A stretch of DNA of 64,000 bases from Shewanella donghaensis (GTDB lineage Bacteria; Pseudomonadota; Gammaproteobacteria; Enterobacterales; Shewanellaceae), in the NCBI RefSeq assembly GCF_007567505.1, contig NZ_CP041783.1, forward strand, positions 1,178,001 through 1,242,000. The letters run 5' to 3'. The position numbers and the translations under genes are program-made. The notes beneath the pieces were generated by a model. The model did no database searches. It saw only the letters and a program-made list of their open reading frames with translations, and was not told where the DNA came from. This document shows, in pieces, positions 18,218-26,674 of the stretch (positions are counted from its first letter, which is position 1; every line of letters starts with the position of its first letter).

Positions 18218-18253
18218 TGTGGCCCTAATTCAGAGTTTATTAAAGATATAAAT

Positions 18254-18493
18254 TTACGTTAAACCCATCATTTTACGATACGACAACACCAATAAATGCA
18301 CACTCAAGAGCCCAGTAAAAGCGCAACAAAAAAAGACTAATGCGATAGATTCAACACGGTATAAATCTTCTGCATAAAGCCACCACCATAATGGCCAACT
18401 CACTAATGACAACACGGTCAATTGCATCATACAGCTCTTACAGCGACCGATTTTTTGTTTAAAAATAGACTCCTGACAATCATTACAAGCCAT
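18254..18493 (-). CDS. DUF3624 small membrane protein
   Basis: A 79-residue protein with an N-terminal zinc-ribbon-like head (MACNDCQE, then GRCKSCMMQL: two CxxC pairs) followed by two hydrophobic segments (LTVLSLVSWPLWWWLYA and ALVFFCCAFTGLLSVHLLVL). This matches DUF3624 proteins of Vibrio and Shewanella as I recall them; no function is known. It starts 7 bp after the acetyltransferase gene on the same strand, so the two are probably co-transcribed. Confidence 0.8.
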   Translation of the reverse strand: MACNDCQESIFKQKIGRCKSCMMQLTVLSLVSWPLWWWLYAEDLYRVESIALVFFCCAFTGLLSVHLLVLSYRKMMGLT

Positions 18494-18500
18494 TGTTTAA

Positions 18501-19055
18501 CTAGACCTCATTCTTAATTACATAGTCTTGCTTTAGCATTGCATAGGCACACTCATCACCCCATTGACCTTTAAAGAAAACATTCTTTAAATAATGGCCT
18601 TCTTTTCTAAAGCCAAGCTTTTCAAGTAATGCCATAGATGCAAGGTTTTCAGCGTCTGTTGTGGCCGTGATACGATATTTGTTCAGCTCCATAAACAAAT
18701 ACTCAATCACTGCTGACATTGCCTCTGTAGCGATACCTTGCTGTTGATATTTATTAGCAATAGTAAAACCAACTTCCATCTGTTGTTCATCAATAAAATG
18801 CAGTGCGACATCGCCAATAAGCATATCTGATTTATCAACAATAGCTAATTGAAACCACATTCCAGCATGGCCAAACAAGCTGTAATCCATCCCCTCAAAC
18901 AAACCTTTAGCATCTTCAAAGACATATGATTCCCAGCTTTGGTATTGTGCAATTACCGGATCTGCTCTATAGGCAGTAAATGCAACTAAGTCATCATATC
19001 GAAACGATCTAATCTTAAGTCGCTCGGTATTTAATATTGGTAGAGAAACTGTCAT
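18501..19055 (-). CDS. GNAT acetyltransferase, RimJ/RimL type
   Basis: A 184-residue N-acetyltransferase. It opens with LNTERLKIRSFRYDD, the usual RimJ/RimL beginning, and has an acetyl-CoA loop (NKYQQQGIATEAM) and the C-terminal LEKLGFRKEGHYLKNVFFKGQW segment seen in protein or small-molecule acetylating members. AAGGA lies five to ten bases ahead of the ATG. A tandem 14-bp repeat lies just upstream. The substrate is unknown. Confidence 0.85.
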   Translation of the reverse strand: MTVSLPILNTERLKIRSFRYDDLVAFTAYRADPVIAQYQSWESYVFEDAKGLFEGMDYSLFGHAGMWFQLAIVDKSDMLIGDVALHFIDEQQMEVGFTIANKYQQQGIATEAMSAVIEYLFMELNKYRITATTDAENLASMALLEKLGFRKEGHYLKNVFFKGQWGDECAYAMLKQDYVIKNEV

Positions 19056-19100
19056 AACAATCCTTATTCGACCATTGATAAATGTAAATTATCTAACCGT

Positions 19101-19198
19101 ATTTTACTGACCACATTCAACTGGTCATATTCAACTGGTCATATTCAACTGGTCATATTCAACTGGTCATATTCAACTGATCGTATCTAACTAACCAT
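19101..19198. repeat. 14-bp tandem repeat, four perfect and about three degenerate copies
   Basis: Four exact head-to-tail copies of ATTCAACTGGTCAT occupy 19115-19170. Degenerate copies stand on both sides (19101-19114, 19171-19184, 19185-19198). The array starts 45 bp upstream of the acetyltransferase start, and its last copy reaches into the final codons of the LysR gene (stop 19191). No spacers are present, so it is not a CRISPR. Confidence 0.92.
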
Positions 19199-20096
19199 GC
19201 TTAATTCTAGCAACCAGAAAATCAACCGCCGCTTTTACTTTCGGCACATGGTAACGCTGCTTTTGATAAATAAGATATACCCCAAAATCATCACTTTGTG
19301 ACGCTGATAAAGGTGGCTCAAAAACCAGTTCTTTCAATTTACCTGACTCAAAAAATGGTGCTAATACCCAGCGAGGCATCATAACGATACCTTGATGTTC
19401 TTGTGCCTTTTCAATAAGCCATTCACCTGCATTACTAATCACAGCTGCGGGCGCTGATACATCATGCCATTGATTATCAATAAAACTTAACCAAGGAACT
19501 TTGCCATTAGGCGCGCGGTAATATAATCCCTTATGGTTTTTCAATTCATGGGGATGAGTTGGCAGGCCGTGATCACTAAGATATTGCTCAGTAGCTGCAG
19601 GGACAAACTGATTGTCCATTAATCTAATTGCGACCACTCGATCATTTGGGGCGTAACCACCTCGAATGGCAACATCCACATCATCACGTCCAACGGAAGA
19701 TAGCGCATCACTGAGCTCAATATCCAAAATGACTTTAGGATATAACCTTGAAAATTCATCCATTAAAGGCAACAATTTTTCACGGCCAAAACCAACCATG
19801 GCACTAATGCGCAATTTTCCCATAGGTTCAGTTTGATAACTTCTTACTGCTTCATTACTTTGTTCAAGCTGATTTAGCAAGCTTGATACTTGCTGATAAT
19901 ATTCTCGGCCAATCTCAGTCAAACTTACGGCGCGGGTTGAACGCTTTAATAAAGTCGCCCCAAGGGAGTTTTCAAGATCGGCTACCCGCCTGGACAATGA
20001 AGAAGCGGGTACTGAAAACGACTTAGCTGCTTGCGTAAAACTGCCCAGCTCTACCACTTTAACAAAGTATTTAAGTGCTCTTAATTGATCCATCAA
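19191..20096 (-). CDS. LysR-family regulator (divergent from oxidoreductase)
   Basis: A 301-residue LysR-type regulator of the DsdC/AaeR-like subgroup. The N-terminal winged helix-turn-helix (ALKYFVKVVELGSFTQAAKSF, PASSLSRRVADLE, GATLLKRSTRAVSLTEIG) is followed by a two-lobed effector domain. It is divergent from the oxidoreductase gene across 120 bp that contain a dyad, the usual arrangement for a LysR regulator and its target. The stop codon lies inside the last degenerate copy of the 14-bp repeat. Confidence 0.9.
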   Translation of the reverse strand: MMDQLRALKYFVKVVELGSFTQAAKSFSVPASSLSRRVADLENSLGATLLKRSTRAVSLTEIGREYYQQVSSLLNQLEQSNEAVRSYQTEPMGKLRISAMVGFGREKLLPLMDEFSRLYPKVILDIELSDALSSVGRDDVDVAIRGGYAPNDRVVAIRLMDNQFVPAATEQYLSDHGLPTHPHELKNHKGLYYRAPNGKVPWLSFIDNQWHDVSAPAAVISNAGEWLIEKAQEHQGIVMMPRWVLAPFFESGKLKELVFEPPLSASQSDDFGVYLIYQKQRYHVPKVKAAVDFLVARIKHG

Positions 20097-20113
20097 ACTC
20101 TCACTATTGTCTT

Positions 20114-20136
20114 AAAAGCAATAAAGTATCGCTTTT
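20114..20136. promoter_or_regulatory. Candidate LysR operator between regulator and oxidoreductase
   Basis: Imperfect 23-bp dyad with arms AAAAGC and GCTTTT and an inner ATA/TAT pair around AAG. It lies 18 bp from the regulator start and 81 bp from the oxidoreductase start. Assignment to the adjacent LysR protein is inference from position. Confidence 0.4.
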
Positions 20137-20216
20137 TAGCCACTATATCTTATCAAAAATATCAGCAATAATTCATTCAACGTTAAAATAAAAGTAATAA
20201 ACACAAGGAATTATCA

Positions 20217-21215
20217 ATGAGCACTTTTACAGCAATCAACCTCGTCAAACGCCCACAAGGTGGACCTATCACTGCAGATATTTTTGAAGTTGTGCAAAAG
20301 CCAATGCCTACTATGAAGCCTGGCGAAATTTTAGTAAAACAGAATCACATGTCATTAGACCCTGCGATGTTTGGTTGGATGCAACCTGATACTGATAGTT
20401 ATATCCCGCCTGTAAACTTAGGTGATGTGATGCGTAGTAGCGGTGTCGGTGAAGTTGTAGAAAGTCATCATCCTGATTTTAAAGTTGGCGACCGTGTTAT
20501 GGGGATGATGGGCTGGCAAGAATATTTTCACAGTAACGGCCAAGGTTTAAATAAGGTTGACGCTCCGTTACCTGACGAAGCCATATTATCCGTATTCGCT
20601 TTACCTGGATTAACAGCGACTCAAGGCTTGTTTAATGTTGGTAAGCCTAAAGCGGGTGAAACCATTATTGTTACTGGCGCAGCGGGCTCTGTCGGCTCAA
20701 TCGTAGGTCAACTTGCTAAAGCAGATGGCCTAACGGTCATTGGTGTTGTAGGCAGTGATGAGAAAGCGGATTGGATTGTCAATGAACTTGGGTTTGATGC
20801 TGCAATAAATTATAAAACAGATGATTTAGATGCCAAGCTAGCTGAATATGCACCAAACGGCATCGACTTATTTTTTGAAAACACCGCAGGTCCAATTCAA
20901 AACCTTATTGTGGAAAGAATGAATCCTCATGGACGTGTCATGGTGTGCGGCCTTATTGCTGATTACAGTAAGCAAGTACCTGCACCAGGCCCTAGCTGGA
21001 TGAATATTTTAAAAAGACGTATCACAGTTCAAGGCTTTACAATGCCAGATCACTTTGGTGAAGTTCCAAGTCTTTTAGAGAAGCTAACTCCTTACGTACT
21101 GCAAGGAAAGATAAAACATCGCTCACACGTGCTCAATGGCCTAGAGTCATCAATTGATGGATTAAACTTATTCTTTACTGGCGCTAACAAAGGCAAGCTA
21201 ATGGTTAAAATCTAA
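20217..21215 (+). CDS. NADP-dependent medium-chain oxidoreductase (CurA/YncB-like)
   Basis: A 332-residue zinc-independent MDR enzyme of the leukotriene B4 dehydrogenase/curcumin reductase group. The N-terminal catalytic domain (LVKRPQGGPI, MSLDPAMFGWM) is followed by a Rossmann domain with VTGAAGSVGSIVGQLAK near 150-166. The MVCGLIADY segment and the C-terminal GANKGKLMVK ending are typical of YncB. Such enzymes reduce alpha,beta-unsaturated carbonyls with NADPH; the real substrate here is unknown. AAGGA lies seven bases ahead of the ATG. Probably controlled by the divergent LysR protein. Confidence 0.88.
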   Translation: MSTFTAINLVKRPQGGPITADIFEVVQKPMPTMKPGEILVKQNHMSLDPAMFGWMQPDTDSYIPPVNLGDVMRSSGVGEVVESHHPDFKVGDRVMGMMGWQEYFHSNGQGLNKVDAPLPDEAILSVFALPGLTATQGLFNVGKPKAGETIIVTGAAGSVGSIVGQLAKADGLTVIGVVGSDEKADWIVNELGFDAAINYKTDDLDAKLAEYAPNGIDLFFENTAGPIQNLIVERMNPHGRVMVCGLIADYSKQVPAPGPSWMNILKRRITVQGFTMPDHFGEVPSLLEKLTPYVLQGKIKHRSHVLNGLESSIDGLNLFFTGANKGKLMVKI

Positions 21216-21329
21216 CTAAGATATTTCGCTTAATGAGAGCTAAAATGAACGCTTAAATAAGTGCGTTTTTGAATTGCATTATTAACGAAAATATAACGTC
21301 GTGAAATAACTCATTCGCGACTTAGCGAC

Positions 21330-21365
21330 AAAAAGGTATTAATGACATTCATTAATACCTTTTTT
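21330..21365. terminator. Bidirectional terminator between oxidoreductase and second LysR gene
   Basis: GGTATTAATG / CATTAATACC stem with five-base loop, flanked by A5 and T6 runs. It sits between convergent genes ending at 21215 and 21420. Confidence 0.88.
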
Positions 21366-21419
21366 AATGCCCATATTATCACCTGTAAATCGAAAGCAAA
21401 TTACCTAAACAGTCATCAT

Positions 21420-22382
21420 CTAGCCTAGATTCTTATTTGGAATAATATCAACTTGCTCTAGCAAGTTTACAATCAACTTTTTTATGATACTTTCAGAGTC
21501 AGTATAAATAGGGTGATGGTGATTAGCTTGCAAGTAATAAAGTGAGTAACTTAATCTGCTAGGAAGTAATGGTAGAAGTTTTTCAGGCGCTTGATAGATA
21601 TGATGATTTTCATAATATTTTGCAGAAAGCTTATCTATGAGCACCACACTTTTTTCACTCTGTAAATGTGCAGCCAAAATAACCTGACTTTCTGAACGAT
21701 ATCGAAACTTAAATCCTTTCATGCGGTCATTATTTTCTAGAATGGCTTGAATACGGTTAATACCACTCACCATCATCCCCGCAAATGTATGTTCACTAAA
21801 CTGGCTTTGCTCCATCCCATCTTCAATCCAACTGCTTGGTTCACTTGTAACAAACACTGGTAACGTTTCTACCAGTGGGATCTGTCTGATCTCTTTAGGT
21901 GCAGGGATTGGAAAGAAATTTAAACCGATGTGAACGTCGCCATTAATAATCTGTTCTATGGTGCGATCATTCCAATGGACAAAGTCTACTTTCGCTTTAG
22001 GAAATAATTTATTAATCAACTTAACTAATGGTAATGCAAGTACATCGAACAACGGACTAGAAAGCGCAAAACAAATTTCGCCATCAAACTCTTCTTGTAT
22101 AAAAAAATCTTCAGCGAATAAACGTTGTTCTAGTATCCCAAGTTGGGTAGCCAAGCCTTGACCGATGCTATTTGCACGAACTGTGGGTACTAGCTTGCCC
22201 TGCCCCTTAATAAATAAAGGATCACCTGTAACTTGTCTTAATTTTGACAAGATTTGGCTAACAGCAGATTGCGAAATACCTAACTTTTCAGCAGCCAATG
22301 TGGTGCTTCGAGTTATATACAACTCATTAAATATGCGTAAATAATTTAAATTTACTTGTTCTGAATACTTTTGGTACATAAC
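21420..22382 (-). CDS. LysR-family regulator (divergent from XRE-like gene)
   Basis: A LysR-type regulator of about 320 residues. The winged helix-turn-helix (LNYLRIFNELYITRSTTLAAEKL, ISQSAVSQILSKLRQ) is followed by an effector domain, the NodD/LeuO-like arrangement. I take the ATG at 22382, with AGG four bases ahead; an in-frame GTG at 22418 would add 12 residues but falls next to a palindrome and has no ribosome site. Divergent from the XRE-like gene at 22524 with a perfect dyad between them. Confidence 0.85.
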   Translation of the reverse strand, partial: VMYQKYSEQVNLNYLRIFNELYITRSTTLAAEKLGISQSAVSQILSKLRQVTGDPLFIKGQGKLVPTVRANSIGQGLATQLGILEQRLFAEDFFIQEEFDGEICFALSSPLFDVLALPLVKLINKLFPKAKVDFVHWNDRTIEQIINGDVHIGLNFFPIPAPKEIRQIPLVETLPVFVTSEPSSWIEDGMEQSQFSEHTFAGMMVSGINRIQAILENNDRMKGFKFRYRSESQVILAAHLQSEKSVVLIDKLSAKYYENHHIYQAPEKLLPLLPSRLSYSLYYLQANHHHPIYTDSESIIKKLIVNLLEQVDIIPNKNLG

Positions 22383-22419
22383 GCCTAACGGTTGATTATC
22401 ACCAATTAATATTAGCACA

Positions 22420-22438
22420 ACTTATAGTTGCTATAAGT
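22420..22438. promoter_or_regulatory. Perfect 8+3+8 dyad between divergent regulators
   Basis: Arms ACTTATAG and CTATAAGT flank TTG. The core contains T-N11-A (TATAGTTGCTATA), the LysR-box pattern. Located 38 bp upstream of the LysR ATG and 86 bp from the XRE-like start, fitting autoregulation and control of the divergent gene. Confidence 0.5.
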
Positions 22439-22523
22439 AGCCCTTGTCACACATGTTAACTAAAATCCGCACCACTTACTCGAAGCACAGTAAAATTTAA
22501 CATATGTATTAAGGGGCGAGAGC

Positions 22524-23336
22524 GTGGAAAGTCAGGTTTTAGGTACAGTTTTCAACAAAAGCAATTTTTCAAATGTACTCAGACAGTACAGAAAATCATA
22601 TCGATTATCACAGCAAGCGTTGGCAGATGACTTAGCCAATAACCATAGCCTGTTTAAAAATATTAATCAGTCTATGGTCAGTCTGTGGGAAAAAGGCACT
22701 ATCCAGCCTTCATTAAATAGAAGAGTCGGTTTAGCTAACTTTTTCAAACAAGATTATCAATATGATGATCATGAAATGAAAGTACTCAAGAAAGCTCAAA
22801 AACTGCGTTCAACCCATGCAGAAATGAGTAATATCTATGATTACAATATTAACCAAATTAAAGAATTTTGGTATGAAGAAATGTCTGAAGATCAAAAGTC
22901 AGTCATTTTTAAAGCACATAAAGCACATAGTGGCTTCCATTTTGAAGAAACATTGGAACACATTGAGTCTAAAAAACTGAAAGTGGTATGCTTTTACTAC
23001 AACAACTCACTTGTTGGCCACCTTGCTTTCTGTGCAGCACAAAACGGTTTATTCAAAATTGCTAGCCTTGTGGCTATTGATAAACAAATAAAGTTAAACA
23101 TCTTTAAATTCATACAGACTATTTCGTCAGAGTTTGAATTGGTAATACCTAGTTTTATAAAATATTACAGTAACTTATTTAGTGATATTTACCTTGATGA
23201 CGTAAAGACTAGCTCACCTATCACCTTACATTCAGGTAAAAGTAGCAGCATATTTGGTAATCCATTTGTACAACATAACCTGAGCGGAAATGATGATTTA
23301 ATTTTATTACGCTACGCCCAAAAGTGCATTGATTGA
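22524..23336 (+). CDS. XRE-type DNA-binding protein with unknown C-terminal domain
   Basis: A 270-residue protein with GTG start supported by AAGGGG seven bases upstream. Residues about 15-75 form an XRE helix-turn-helix (LRQYRKSYRLSQQALADDL, NQSMVSLWEKGTIQPSL) with an unusually long segment (ANNHSLFKNIN) between the scaffold and recognition helices. The rest, about 115-270, is not recognised. Alternating strands (KVVCFYYNNSLVGHLAF) suggest a mixed alpha/beta, perhaps GNAT-like, domain, but the acetyl-CoA loop is not visible. Divergent from a LysR gene. Function unknown; likely a regulator with a ligand-sensing domain. Confidence 0.7.
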   Translation: MESQVLGTVFNKSNFSNVLRQYRKSYRLSQQALADDLANNHSLFKNINQSMVSLWEKGTIQPSLNRRVGLANFFKQDYQYDDHEMKVLKKAQKLRSTHAEMSNIYDYNINQIKEFWYEEMSEDQKSVIFKAHKAHSGFHFEETLEHIESKKLKVVCFYYNNSLVGHLAFCAAQNGLFKIASLVAIDKQIKLNIFKFIQTISSEFELVIPSFIKYYSNLFSDIYLDDVKTSSPITLHSGKSSSIFGNPFVQHNLSGNDDLILLRYAQKCID

Positions 23337-23356
23337 TCAAGTCCGTCTCGACTTGA
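23337..23356 (+). terminator. Weak terminator-like hairpin after the XRE-like gene
   Basis: TCAAGTC / GACTTGA stem with a six-base loop begins directly at the stop codon of the gene. Only a broken T tract follows, so termination is uncertain. Confidence 0.35.
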
Positions 23357-23953
23357 TTATGTTTGAATGGTTATGATGATTAAATCTAACCATTAACATC
23401 TGCCTCTTTAATTACGTAGAATTTACCTGTCCACTTTATTATATTTACGATGAAAAACTCGACATAAGCCACTGATATAAACCACTGATATAAAAATGTT
23501 AATCCAATTCGAACACTGCTCTAAAACACAAGCCATACAACCTTGCCCTTACAGCTAACAACCGATGATATTTATAGGCTTTGCAACAAAAAAATGGAAT
23601 AGAATGCGCGACTGGCAAGCTTTTTAGACAAAAAACCAATGAAGTCTAACGCCACGGCTTAAGCGTTGGAATTTAAGAGTCAATACTTAAAAACGAGTAC
23701 AAATAAAGCAGATAATCCTCCAAAATTTTGATATTTATAATTACCTGGCGATGCTAAGAGGTCTGTGCAGCGAGTAAAAATAAAACTCCTCAGCATACAT
23801 TTGAAAACGTAAAATATGTCACCGATATCGACTATATAGAGGTATCACTTAGCTTATACTCCATAATCGTGGATATACTAGGAATAAGGGCGCGACTAAG
23901 CGTAAGGGTATATTTTACTCTAGACTAATGCCTTATAATGGTTTTAATAATCG
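23357..23953. other. 597-bp gap without a supported gene
   Basis: Neither strand holds a convincing coding region. The one clear structure is an exact 13-bp tandem duplication (CCACTGATATAAA at 23469-23481 and 23482-23494). A stretch near 23578 (GGCTTTGCAACA) resembles some IS ends, but no partner end or transposase remains. The right part presumably carries the promoter of the AraC gene. Confidence 0.4.
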
Positions 23954-24742
23954 ATGACAGAGCTCTTTATGGATTTTAAAATTGGTTTCAATGAAATTGA
24001 GATTGATGCGCTAGAAAATAAAAGTGTCGAAGCAATTTGGACTTACTACAATGTTCAAGACAAGTTACACCATATCGTACCCGATGGCAGGTCTGACATT
24101 ATTTTTACATTTGATGTTCGTGCAGGGGGTGAGTTAAGTAATATTAGACCAATTATATCACCTCCTTTTACTAAAGCTCACCCATTAAGAGTTACTGCGC
24201 ATCAAGGCTTCATCGGACTTCGACTGCGAGCAGGCTCAGCAGGTATTTTTCTAAATATACCGCTATCTAAAATTTCTGGTCATCTGCAATACGGAAAAGA
24301 TGCAGTGCAATATATCCCTTGGGCAGAAAAAGTATGTAAGGATAAAAGTAGCGTAACTCGACTAATTACGAATATTAACCAACATGTTAGTAAAGCATCA
24401 TCGCAAGTTAAATCATCAATGGTTGCAGATGTCGTATGTTTAATTCACGAAGCTCAAGGTATTACACGTATCAATGAAATTGCTCAACAGATTAAAATAT
24501 CTGAACGCACTATTAATAGAGTGTTTACCAATGCAGTCGGTTTATCCCCAAAACAGTTTTCATCCATAATTAGGCTAAGGCGGGCGATTGATTGCTTAAA
24601 TATTCCTGATTATGCCGTTTCATCCATAGCGTTAGATTGTGGTTTTGCCGATCAGGCTCACATGACAAGAGAGATAAAAAGCTACATGGGGCAAACACCT
24701 AGCCAACTACAAAAAGCGCTTGATACAGATACTCTGCTTTAA
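23954..24742 (+). CDS. AraC-family transcriptional regulator
   Basis: A 262-residue regulator. The N-terminal half (HHIVPDGRSDIIFTFD, IGLRLRAGSAGIFL) is the DUF6597-like ligand domain found in many AraC proteins. The C-terminal half carries two helix-turn-helices (RINEIAQQIKISERTINRVFTNAVGLSPKQF and AVSSIALDCGFADQAHMTREIKSYMGQTPSQ). An alternative ATG lies at 23969; neither start has a strong ribosome site. The methyltransferase gene follows 152 bp downstream in the same direction and may be its target. Confidence 0.85.
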   Translation: MTELFMDFKIGFNEIEIDALENKSVEAIWTYYNVQDKLHHIVPDGRSDIIFTFDVRAGGELSNIRPIISPPFTKAHPLRVTAHQGFIGLRLRAGSAGIFLNIPLSKISGHLQYGKDAVQYIPWAEKVCKDKSSVTRLITNINQHVSKASSQVKSSMVADVVCLIHEAQGITRINEIAQQIKISERTINRVFTNAVGLSPKQFSSIIRLRRAIDCLNIPDYAVSSIALDCGFADQAHMTREIKSYMGQTPSQLQKALDTDTLL

Positions 24743-24894
24743 AAATAAGCCTTAAATCTATTAATGACTACGCTTGTCCTTAAAAATTTATCTACCCTGT
24801 CCGATTTATTCAATACCGTGACCTCACATCCCTCTAGAATGTACTTTAATCAATATACGCTATTAATTATTCGCAAATATTAGGATTTTATTAA

Positions 24895-25728
24895 ATGTTC
24901 AAAGAATTAAACCAAATACAGAAAAAACCAGAAGTGTTCTCCGTTTATACTACCGATACATTATGGACAGAACCTCACCTTGCAGAACAAATGCTTCAGG
25001 CTCATTTAAGCCAAGAAACACCGATGGCATCAAGACCTTTGATTGCGATAGATAGAGTTGTTACCTGGCTAGATAAGATGTTTGAACTGAATGGTAAATC
25101 GATCTGTGATCTTGGTTGTGGCCCTGGTTTATATGCGGAAAAATACGCTTCCTTAGGGGCAAAGGTTCATGGTGTCGATTTTTCTAATAATTCAATTCAA
25201 TATGCCAAAAAATCAGCATCTGAACGCCAGTTAGACATTACTTATCAAGTTGCAAACTATCTGGAAAAACCGTTACCTTCAGAGCAAGATTTAGTTACAT
25301 TAATCTATTGTGATTTATGTGCACTCTCGCCTACCCATCGTCAAAAGCTTTATAGCCAGATACGCGATTCTCTAAAGCCTGATGGGACTTTCGTATTTGA
25401 CGTTTTCTCTACAAGTGTATTCTCAGCGTTCACTGAACATTGTTCATTTGCAACCAATTATATGAATAAATTTTGGTCAAACAATAAGTACCATACTTTT
25501 CATAATGCTTTTCGCTATGAAGATGAGAGTACCTCGCTAGATCACTACACCATTATCGAAGAAGAACGTATCTGGCATGTTTATAATTGGATGCAATATT
25601 TTACACATACCAGTATTCGTAATGAGCTTGCGGATAATGGTTTCGAGATAATAGAAATAGTGAATGGCTTTGATACCGATGAATTAAATGACTCTTCGTT
25701 TGGTGTGATCGCTAAACTGAAATCCTAA
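24895..25728 (+). CDS. Class I SAM-dependent methyltransferase
   Basis: A 277-residue methyltransferase. Motif I is CDLGCGPG (residues 71-78) followed by the acidic ribose-binding residue in VHGVDFS. Motif II/III equivalents are LVTLIYCDLCALSP and LKPDGTFVFDVF. The family fits Methyltransf_11/25 small-molecule enzymes. The segment after motif III is rich in aromatic residues (HTFHNAFRYEDE, RIWHVYNWMQYF), possibly the substrate pocket. The substrate is unknown. Context: alone behind an AraC regulator, then a gene of opposite strand. Confidence 0.85.
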   Translation: MFKELNQIQKKPEVFSVYTTDTLWTEPHLAEQMLQAHLSQETPMASRPLIAIDRVVTWLDKMFELNGKSICDLGCGPGLYAEKYASLGAKVHGVDFSNNSIQYAKKSASERQLDITYQVANYLEKPLPSEQDLVTLIYCDLCALSPTHRQKLYSQIRDSLKPDGTFVFDVFSTSVFSAFTEHCSFATNYMNKFWSNNKYHTFHNAFRYEDESTSLDHYTIIEEERIWHVYNWMQYFTHTSIRNELADNGFEIIEIVNGFDTDELNDSSFGVIAKLKS

Positions 25729-25986
25729 CCGATAGTTTTAAGAAATACTCACCAGTAGCTGTAGTTTGTAACGGATGTTATAGAGATAGTTTCTAGTCAA
25801 ACTTGGCTAGCATTTTACTGTAACATCCAATAAAAAATCTCTGAAAATCAATTTAAACAATGACAGATTTGTCCAAAGCTAAATGTTCCTTATTGGAGAT
25901 CTTGGCTTTTTTAAAAAGCTTTCGCTGGCTCTGTGGCATATGGTTGCGGGTTAATAAACAATCAAACAATCAAATAAACGAGCCAT

Positions 25987-26529
25987 TTAAAAAGAAGACC
26001 CCGGTTGGGATAAAAAGGCTAATTCCTCTGCGGTGGAATCCCTGTTTAATAGGCTATTTCGGTGGGGGTATCGACCAAACTCTTCAATGATTTTTAGATG
26101 TTTTAATTCAAATTGATAATTAGATTCCAGCCCATTATTTTTAAACAGTTTCAGTGCTTGTTGATGTATTTCTAATGATTCACTGTGCATATATGGCATA
26201 TACAAAAATGTGCGTTCAACTGCGGTTAATAATGTATCGTCTGAACGTGATAAAGCTTCTTGAGCCAATGCTAAAGACATTGGATCAGCACTAAATGCGT
26301 TAGCTTTATCGCGATAAATATTACGGGAAAACTGATCAAGCACAATGATTTCAGCTAACCGACCTTGAGGTGATTGACGCCACAACCATAATTCGCCTGC
26401 AACTGCCTGCCGATGAAGCTTCCCAAAACGTGATGTGATTAATAGGTCAAACTGCAAATCCTTTTTAAACCATTGAGTAGGATCAATTTCTTTAAACCAG
26501 AAGTCGATGACTGAATTGACTTTATCCAT
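25987..26529 (-). CDS. DUF924 family protein
   Basis: A 180-residue protein with the DUF924 pattern: VIDFWFKEIDPTQWF at the start, then FGKLHRQAVAGELWLW, IIVLDQFSRNIYRDKANAF and YMPYMHSESLEIHQQ. The fold is an all-helical TPR-like bundle; no reaction is established for the family. AAGGAATT lies ahead of the ATG. It stands alone on the minus strand, divergent from the small membrane protein gene at 26675. Confidence 0.88.
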   Translation of the reverse strand: MDKVNSVIDFWFKEIDPTQWFKKDLQFDLLITSRFGKLHRQAVAGELWLWRQSPQGRLAEIIVLDQFSRNIYRDKANAFSADPMSLALAQEALSRSDDTLLTAVERTFLYMPYMHSESLEIHQQALKLFKNNGLESNYQFELKHLKIIEEFGRYPHRNSLLNRDSTAEELAFLSQPGSSF

Positions 26530-26674
26530 TTGAATTCCTTGTCGGTTAATATTGCTTTTTTGACCTACGTTAACGTTATTCTATGCTAAATTTATATTAG
26601 TGCGATACTAGATACGAGTACCACACGCGAATAGTGCTACCAATTCTATTGTCTTTGATAATAATGGGAAAAAT

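Noticed and set aside
19101..19198. Possible CRISPR array
   Set aside because: The 14-bp units are directly adjacent with no spacers, and no cas gene is near.
23570..23680. Insertion-sequence end near GGCTTTGCAACA
   Set aside because: No matching inverted end, target duplication or transposase fragment was found, so it stays a weak resemblance.
25860..26090. Open frame of 76 codons on the plus strand
   Set aside because: It overlaps the 3' end of the DUF924 gene on the other strand, has no ribosome site, and its sequence resembles no family.
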